Assembly (NCBI RefSeq): GCF_000247695.1
Contig: NW_004624747.1
Coordinates: forward strand, 12,619,909 to 12,683,908
Reading direction: 5' to 3'
DNA: 64,000 nucleotides
From: Heterocephalus glaber
Lineage: Eukaryota > Chordata > Mammalia > Rodentia > Bathyergidae
Position numbers and translations under genes: made by a program. A model generated the notes under the pieces. The model was not told where the DNA came from and searched no databases. It saw only the letters and a program-made list of their open reading frames with translations. Positions 58,321-64,000 of the stretch are shown here, piece after piece (the first letter of the stretch is position 1; the number at the start of each line of letters is the position of its first letter).

Positions 58321-58369
<49 letters not shown>

Positions 58370-60278
58370 CCCCCAGGCAGGAGGGTTTGAGCCCAGCCTG
58401 GGCAGCTCAGCAACTGAGACCCTGGTTCAAAATAAAAATAGCAACCCTGGGGGAAAAGCGGATGAAATGGGAGAAGCCTGGATAGAGGAGGCTGTTGCAA
58501 AAGGAGTGATCTGGACAGCCCAAAGAGAGAAAGGGCCATCTAAAGGGCCATCGGAGGGCAATCACCCTAAGCCACACACAGCTACCCCATGCTCTCTCAC
58601 GGGGGTAGAAATGCTGAGTCAGGATCTAGTGGGAAAAGTGAAGGGAAAGGGAAAGCCAGGTGTGGTGGTGCACGGCAGTAATCCCAGCACTAAGCGAGCT
58701 GCCGCAGGAAAATGGCAAATTCAAGCCCAGCCTGGGCAACTTAGCAACTAACCAAGACCCTGTCTCCAAATAAAAACTATAAGAATGTGCTGAGGATGTT
58801 GCTCAGTACAAAGACCCTGGATTCAATCCACAATATTGAAAAAGAGAAAAAGAGAGAAAAGATGCAGGTGCCTCCTCCCATCCTGGAGCAAGGCATGGCT
58901 CGTATATGGGTCACAGGGAGGAAAGGGGAGGAAGAATCACCCATTCCTTGTCTTCTGATTCTTCGTCTTGACTCCCTGGCTCACTGGGAGGCCATGGTAA
59001 ATTAATTCCCCCTCTGCTGCCTCAATATTCTTTTTTTTTCCTTCCAGTACTGGGGATTGAACCCAGGGCTTTTGCACTGAGCTATATCCCCAGCCCATTT
59101 TGTAAAATTCTTTATTTTGAGATAGGATCTTGCTAAATTGCTCGGGCTAGGCTTGAACTTGCCATCCTCCTGCCTCAGCCTCCCAGATAGGTGTGCACCA
59201 CCATGCTTGACTTGACTCAGTATTCTTATCTGCACATTGGGGAGATTTGTCATGGTACCCACATCAAATGGAGGGTGTGAGGATTAAGAGTAATGTGCAA
59301 AAGTTCTGTTCATGGTACCAGACAGAGGGAGTGCTCAGCCTGTGACAGCTGGGATATAATTTGTATTCAGTGGCTCCACCCACCAAGAAAGGTAGCCCAC
59401 TTGGGGCCTGGGAATTCCCTAAGAATTCCACTTCCTGACACAGAGTGAGAAAAGGTGGAGACAGAGAGGTGTGGAGCTCTGTACGCTAGAGGCAGTGGAA
59501 CTTGGAGAGTATGTCTAGAATCTCAGAACATCCCCAGGGCCTCTTCAAAACCATCCAGCTCAGTTTCCTTCCATTACAAATGGGGAAACTGATGCCCAGG
59601 TGGTAAAAGGGATTGTCTGAGTCAATTAGATAGAGAGGAAAGAGCGAAACAGATTGTTGACTTTCTGTGTGCCAGGCACCACACCAAGGCATACAGCATT
59701 TTATCTAATCCTCTCCATGTCCAGTGACTCACCTTCCATCATTACTTTCATTTACGGATGAAGGTCTGAGGGCTTCAAATGATCAGCTAAGGAACAAGGG
59801 CTGAGGGTGTAGGTCAGCACTTGTTCTGGCTTCAGTCTCTAGCACCACACACACACGCTAGTTAAGGTCAAAGTCAAAGGGCTGATTTCATAGCCCATGG
59901 CTCTCATCCACTAGGCAAACCTGCTTCCTGCTCTTTAATGCCATGAAATTATTCAGACACACACAACACCCCTGCTCCGAATTCTCAAATGCAGTGCAGT
60001 GGGTATTACTACAGGTTGAATATGCCTCATCTGAAATGCTTGAGATCAGAAGCGTTTCAGATTTGGGATTTTCTTCCGATTTTGAAGTATTTGCATATAT
60101 ATAATGAAGTATCTTAGGGATGGGATCCAGGCTTACACATAAATCATTTATGTTTCATAAACACCTTGTTTGCATAGCATAAAGGTAATTTTTTACACTA
60201 TTGTTAGTGTGCTAGTGTTTTGACTATGACTCATCACATGAGGTCAGGTGTGGAATCTTCAACTTGTGAGTGTGAGAG

Positions 60279-60309
<31 letters not shown>

Positions 60310-63300
60310 CTTACTAGGGATTGAACCCAGGGCCTCAGCACCAAGCCACATCTCCAGCCCCTTCTGAAATTTTGAGACAGGTCTCATGAAGTCACTAAAT
60401 TGCCCAGAGTGGGCTTGAAATTTTGATCCTCCTACTTCAGCCTCCCAGAGTGCTGCGAGTAGAGCATGTGCCACCACCCTAGGCTCCACTTGTGATGTCA
60501 CATCACCACTCAGAAAGTGTCAGATTTAGAGCATTTTGGGTTGCAGATTTTGGGGTAGGGAATATGGAAGCCATATTCATTTGAAGTAGTCGTCTCTCTG
60601 CAGAAAAGACTGAGTCTTGAAAGCCATGCAGTAGATGAGAAACGTAGGCTCTGGTGTGAGGCTGCAAATTGAGGGCCCCAACAAAGTGACCCATCCTCTT
60701 CACACCTCAGTTTCCCCATCTGTAGAGCAGGGATGTCAGTACCACCCACCCATTCCTCAGGGTGGCAGTGCACATTAAATGGGATGTGTCGTGTGATGTG
60801 TGCAGGGGTTGCCCGGGACACAGCACAGGGGCCTCCAGGTGACAGGGCTCTGTCTCCTCCAGGTGGGCTCCTTCGGGAATGGCACAGTGCTCAGAGGCAC
60901 CACAGATGTGGAGCTGGTGGTGTTTCTGAGCTGTTTCCACAGCTTCCAGGAAGAGGCCAAGCAGCACCAAGCCATCCTGAGACTGTTAAGGAAAAAAGTC
61001 TGCTGTTGCCAAGACCTGGTGGACCTCGGGCTCAGTGACCTGAGTGTGGCCCAGGGAGTCCCAGATGCTCTCATCTTCACCATCCAGGCCGGAGAGACTG
61101 AAGAGCCCATCAATGTCACCATCATTCCTGCCTACGGGGTCCTGGGTAAGGGGAGCAGATGCCCGCAACACACACCTGCCCTTCCCAGGACACTTGCAAC
61201 TCCCTCATCTCTCATTCATGGCCATATACAGATGCCTGCATTCATTCATTCATTCTATCCATGTCCTGTACCGGGGACTGAACCTTTGCTATGTGCCCAT
61301 GACTAACACTGGAGCTGTCCTGTTGGGAAATCTGGGAAACAGAAACTTACCAGATAAACATGTGGTAGGCTGCATACAGTGCTCATGCCTATAACCCCAG
61401 CTGATTCAGAAGGCTGAGGCAGGAGGATCAAAAGTTCAAGGCCAGTCTAAGCAACTTAGTGAGAACCTGTGGCAAAATAAAAGAGCTGAAGGTGTACCTC
61501 AATGATAGAATGCTTGCCTAACATGCACAAGGCCCTGGGTTCAATCCCCAGCATAAAAGAAATAAGGGGAGGGAGGGAGGGAGGGAGAGAGAGAAAGACA
61601 TGATGGCAGTGTTCAGAGAAAACAAAAATGGAACAACCTGGGTAAGTGCAGAAAGAATTGCTTTTTGTGCTAAGGATAGTCTGGAAGATCCTAGACCCAA
61701 TGAGAGAAAGGAGCTAAAATAATAACCGTGAGTGCTTCTTACTAGGGCATCAGGGTCTGTCATTGTTTTGGCTTTCCCAGAAGCAGATCTTGTGACAAGG
61801 ATATGAGGACAAGCATTTTACAAGAAAATGCCCCAACACTAGGAGAGAGGCAGGGAACCAAAACACAATACAAAGTATATTACTGAGCGAGGCATTACTA
61901 TAAGCAACTCTGTGAGCAATTGGGCTTCACGCCCCTGCAGAACTCAAAGCAATAATACAGAACACATCTCAACAATATCTCAAGGGGGTGCTGAGTGCTC
62001 ACCCATGACTTCTTATCAGTCATTAGCTGTCAGCTGCTGCCTGGAGCACTAAATCTCTGGCACTTGTTGTTTGTCCTCAGTCCAAGTGTCCTACATGTTT
62101 GAAATAAACCATGTCTGCTACAAGTCCAGATGATATAGGCTTTCTGTTAGTCAGCTTTCAGACACTGTGATAAAATACCTGAGATAAGCAACTTAGAAGA
62201 AGGATGTGTTTAATTTGACTCACAGTTTCAGAGGTTTCAGTCCATGGTCATCTGGTCATCTTGCTTTGGGCCTGTGGTGGTGGCGGCACAGTATGTCATG
62301 GCAGGAGCACATGATGTAGGAAATCTGTTTACATCATGGTATCAGAGAAGGAGAGAGAAAAAGAAGGGGGGGGGAGAGAGAAGTCTCTATACCCTCTTCA
62401 AGGGCACACCCCAATGACCTAACTTCCTTCCATTAAGCCACTCCTCTTAAAGATTCCACCATCTCCCAATAGCACTATGAGCTGAAGACCAAGCCTTTAG
62501 CACTAAGGCCTGGAGGGACATTTAGGAGCCAAATCATAACAATGTATTATCTTGTGTGCCAGCATCCATTAACTGTTGTGGCTGCCAGGAGTTGTTCTAT
62601 TGAGAAAGTGTCAGAGTCAGGATCCAATCTTAGCAAGAAAAAGAATAACACATGCCATGGAACTGGTTCTCCCCTCGGCCACTGCTACCTCCTGGGGCTT
62701 CCTAAATGAATCGTCCAGAAACAAATCTAAAATAAATATTAAGGAAAACTAGGAGTGTTCAAGTCTTGGCAACTTCCTCATCAATGAGACATGATATCCG
62801 ACACTCACAATTTATAGGAGGAGAGGTTTATTTTGGCTTTTAGTTTGTAGAGGATTTAGTCAATAGTCAGCTGGCTCCAAGGCAGGAAGGGCATGGTGGA
62901 AGAGTCTGGCAGAGGGATGGGGCTCCTAGCATGGCAGCCAGGAAGCAGAGAGCATAGGAAAGAGCCAGGGAAAGAGACATACCCTTCCAGGTCATGCTCC
63001 CAGTGACTCACCTTTAACCAGCCTCCACCTTCCAACAACACAGTCAGCTATGAATTCATCAATCCACTAATTCACTGATGAGTATAGTGCCCCCATGAGA
63101 CTTTTGGAGGACACCTCCAGATCTAAACCATAACAGCCAGGGATATTCAGGGAGGACAACAGTCCTGGGTGGGGGAGGCTCTGAGACACGGAAAGCCCAA
63201 TGTTGGCTCCCCAAAGCAAGAATTTCTCAAGGACAATCAAGCAAGGCAAAGCTTTGGTGTCTGAAGAGCTGAGGTCCCAAGTCTCTCTAGAGAGGCACCT

Positions 63301-63567
63301 CCAATGGATAAACAGGCTGTACCCTGGCCACTAATTACCCCTCTGGGCTTCCTAAACCCTCAGTATCTGTTGTTGCTTCCTCTTCCCTCAGGGCCTTCTG
63401 TTCCCAACTCTAAGCCACCCCCAGAGATCTATGTGAGTCTGATCAAGGCCTATGGGTACCCTGGAAATTTCTCCCCATCCTTCAGCGAGCTGCAGAGAAA
63501 CTTTATAAAACATCGGCCAACTAAGCTGAAGAGCTTCCTGCGGCTGGTAAAACACTGGTACCAGCAG
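55794..63567 (+). CDS. OASL: OASL, catalytically dead 2'-5' OAS-like protein, first three exons
   Basis: Interferon-inducible dsRNA-binding regulator; in humans OASL enhances RIG-I signalling through its ubiquitin-like tail. Exons: 55794-55991, 60863-61145 and 63392-63567 (198, 283 and 176 bp), with the same phases as the Oasl2-like gene. The protein starts [20 protein letters not shown], very close to human OASL. The core loop reads VGSFGNGTV (67-75), and the catalytic sites are D81, E83 (TTDVELVV) and T152 ([13 protein letters not shown]), so two of three aspartates are replaced and synthetase activity should be absent. Exon 3 carries [20 protein letters not shown]. The remaining core and UBL exons are beyond the right edge. 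An in-frame ATG 16 codons upstream (55746) exists; 55794 was chosen by homology. Confidence 0.93.
56239..56637 (+). mobile_element. MaLR-type solo LTR in OASL intron 1
   Basis: TGTTATGGCTTGTGTCTAGA ... GAGAAAAGTAACTAAGACA, the same family as the LTRs at 15222 and 17016 but in opposite orientation. Internal GAGCTAAATAAACC supplies a polyadenylation signal. Confidence 0.85.
56766..56845 (+). mobile_element. ID SINE
   Basis: GGGCCAGGGATTTAGCTCAG ... GAGTTTGATCCCCGATACC; ATTCACAAGGA duplicated on both sides. Confidence 0.93.
57030..57128 (-). mobile_element. ID SINE
   Basis: GGTACTGGGGATGGAACTTG ... GCTAAATCCCCAGCCC; TGTCCTCTTTTTT duplicated. Confidence 0.92.
57546..57735 (+). mobile_element. 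B1-ID dimeric SINE (well preserved)
   Basis: AGCTGGGTGTAGTGGTGCAC ... TAAAAAGGGCTGGGAATGTAGCTC ... GGTTCAACCCCCAGTACTGG. Confidence 0.95.
58326..58368 (+). repeat. (CA)n microsatellite
   Basis: About 22 CA units. The ORFs crossing it are artefacts. A short B1 fragment follows (58370-58440). Confidence 0.97.
58653..58840 (+). mobile_element. B1-ID dimeric SINE
   Basis: AGCCAGGTGTGGTGGTGCAC ... AACTTAGCAACTAACCAAGACC, then GCTGAGGATGTTGCTCAGTA ... TCAATCCACAATATTG. Confidence 0.92.
59040..59213 (-). mobile_element. B1-ID dimer, reverse
   Basis: CAGTACTGGGGATTGAACCC (ID) and AAATTGCTCGGGCTAGGCTT (B1). Confidence 0.92.
59214..60008. other. OASL intron 1, MIR and ID remnants
   Basis: MIR-like sequence at about 59560-59780 and a diverged ID at 59799-59855. 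No gene. Confidence 0.45.
60010..60560 (+). mobile_element. MER-type DNA transposon with (GT)n and B1-ID inside
   Basis: ACAGGTTGAATATGCCTCAT ... TAATGAAGTATCTTAGGGAT and the other end TTAGAGCATTTTGGGTTGCA. Interrupted by (GT)n at 60270-60310 and a reverse B1-ID dimer at 60311-60486. Same family as 36375-36960. Confidence 0.7.
60311..60486 (-). mobile_element. B1-ID dimer, reverse
   Basis: CTAGGGATTGAACCCAGGGC (ID) and AAATTGCCCAGAGTGGGCTT (B1), directly after a (GT)n tract. Confidence 0.9.
60863..61145 (+). CDS. OASL: OASL exon 2
   Basis: Acceptor CTGTCTCCTCCAG, donor CCTGG|GTAAGG. Encodes [20 protein letters not shown] through PAYGVLG. Six bases shorter than its paralogue exon. Confidence 0.93.
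61366..61600 (+). mobile_element. B1-ID dimer with (GGGA)n tail
   Basis: CATGCCTATAACCCCAGCTG ... TGATAGAATGCTTGCCTAAC ... GGGTTCAATCCCCAGCA, then GGGAGGGAGGGAGGGAG. Confidence 0.88.
62145..62541 (-). mobile_element. MaLR-type solo LTR, reverse
   Basis: TGTTAGTCAGCTTTCAGACA ... CCAAATCATAACA. OASL intron 2. Confidence 0.75.
62785..63135 (-). mobile_element. MaLR-type solo LTR, reverse, partial
   Basis: AGGAGAGGTTTATTTTGGCT ... AGATCTAAACCATAACA. Left border unclear. Confidence 0.65.
63392..63567 (+). CDS. OASL: OASL exon 3
   Basis: Acceptor CCTCTTCCCTCAG, donor CAGCAG|GTAAAG. Encodes [20 protein letters not shown] and ends [10 protein letters not shown]. Confidence 0.93.
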
Positions 63568-64000
63568 GTAAAGAGGGCTGCCAGGATGGGGGCAGGAGGG
63601 GTAAGAGGAAAGGCAGGGGCCAGATGCATCAAGGGGAAATGGAAGTGGGGAAAGGAGGGGGAGATTGCTAGACTTTTAAATTGTAAAGAGAGCCCTCAGT
63701 GAAAATGGAAAGGGGAAAGGAGAGAAGGAGGGAGAGGAGAAACAAAAACAGAAAAGGAAAGAGAAAAATAGCTAATGTACGGTATTTCAGTAATTAAGGG
63801 ATTGAAATGCTCTGGTTACCATCTAGTATTAGCAAATGGTAACTTCATTGTGTACTCTGGACCTTAATCACAGTAAATTAAGGACTAACAAGAGAAAAGA
63901 TTCCTTTATTCCGCCCACACTAATCGCCCTCAGTATGACTGATTCTTGACTATCATGATCACCAGGATAACTACTTTTTTTTTTGGTATCGGGGATCAAA
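63568..64000. other. OASL intron 3 start; ID SINE at window edge
   Basis: Purine-rich intron. A reverse ID SINE begins at about 63975 (GGTATCGGGGATCAAA) and is cut by the window end. Confidence 0.7.

Noticed and set aside
58314..58751. 145-codon ORF starting in a His-Thr repeat
   Set aside because: It reads through a (CA)n microsatellite and a B1-ID SINE; no conservation expected.

Overview
This is a stretch of mammalian nuclear DNA, most likely from a rodent outside the mouse/rat lineage. Coding exons are sparse, with canonical GT-AG introns between them. Interspersed repeats are dense: tRNA-Ala-derived ID SINEs, B1 elements, fused B1-ID dimers, L1, L2, MIR, ERVL-MaLR LTRs, ERVK-type LTRs and DNA transposons. 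B1-ID dimers are known from squirrel-, dormouse- and beaver-related rodents. An intact-looking PIWIL3, a gene missing from mouse and rat, fits a non-murid rodent. Beaver-like is a guess only. There are two 100-base runs of N (31528-31627 and 44176-44275).

Layout. (1) 1-10.2 kb, minus strand: the 5' part of PIWIL3, a germline PIWI/piRNA-pathway Argonaute. Seven exons can be placed, from the initiator Met at 10133 to an exon ending at 1928. The PAZ, MID and PIWI-encoding exons lie beyond the left edge. A CpG-rich patch sits in the first intron at about 8.5-8.96 kb. (2) 10.2-30.8 kb: no conserved gene seen. This is a nest of retroelements, including two copies of a foldback mariner element, a complete MaLR provirus-like element with 5-bp target duplications, L1 pieces interrupted by an ERVK LTR and by a 34-nt U2 snRNA retrocopy, and a 3'-UTR retrocopy. 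(3) 30.9-45.8 kb, plus strand: a complete six-exon OAS-like gene of 506 codons, OASL with two C-terminal ubiquitin-like domains. It keeps all three catalytic aspartates, so it resembles the enzymatically active mouse Oasl2 type. A perfect ISRE lies upstream. (4) 45.9-55.4 kb: L2, LTR and SINE debris, a small retrocopy at 47.1 kb and a PDCD5 processed pseudogene at 53.5 kb. (5) 55.4-64 kb, plus strand: the first three exons of a second OASL paralogue, orthologous in sequence to human OASL, with the catalytic triad broken. It also has an upstream ISRE-like site and runs off the right edge.

Biology. The two OASL genes form a tandem interferon-inducible pair that appears divided between a 2'-5' oligoadenylate synthetase and a non-catalytic RNA-sensing regulator. 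PIWIL3 is divergently transcribed relative to them and has no obvious functional link. The neighbourhood is notable because the human counterparts lie on different chromosomes. I found no bacterial-type operon, CRISPR or unknown multi-gene system. The most unusual items are small: the tailless U2 fragment with a perfect target-site duplication, the foldback mariner family, and a repeat-plus-flank duplication at the edge of a gap that looks like an assembly fault.
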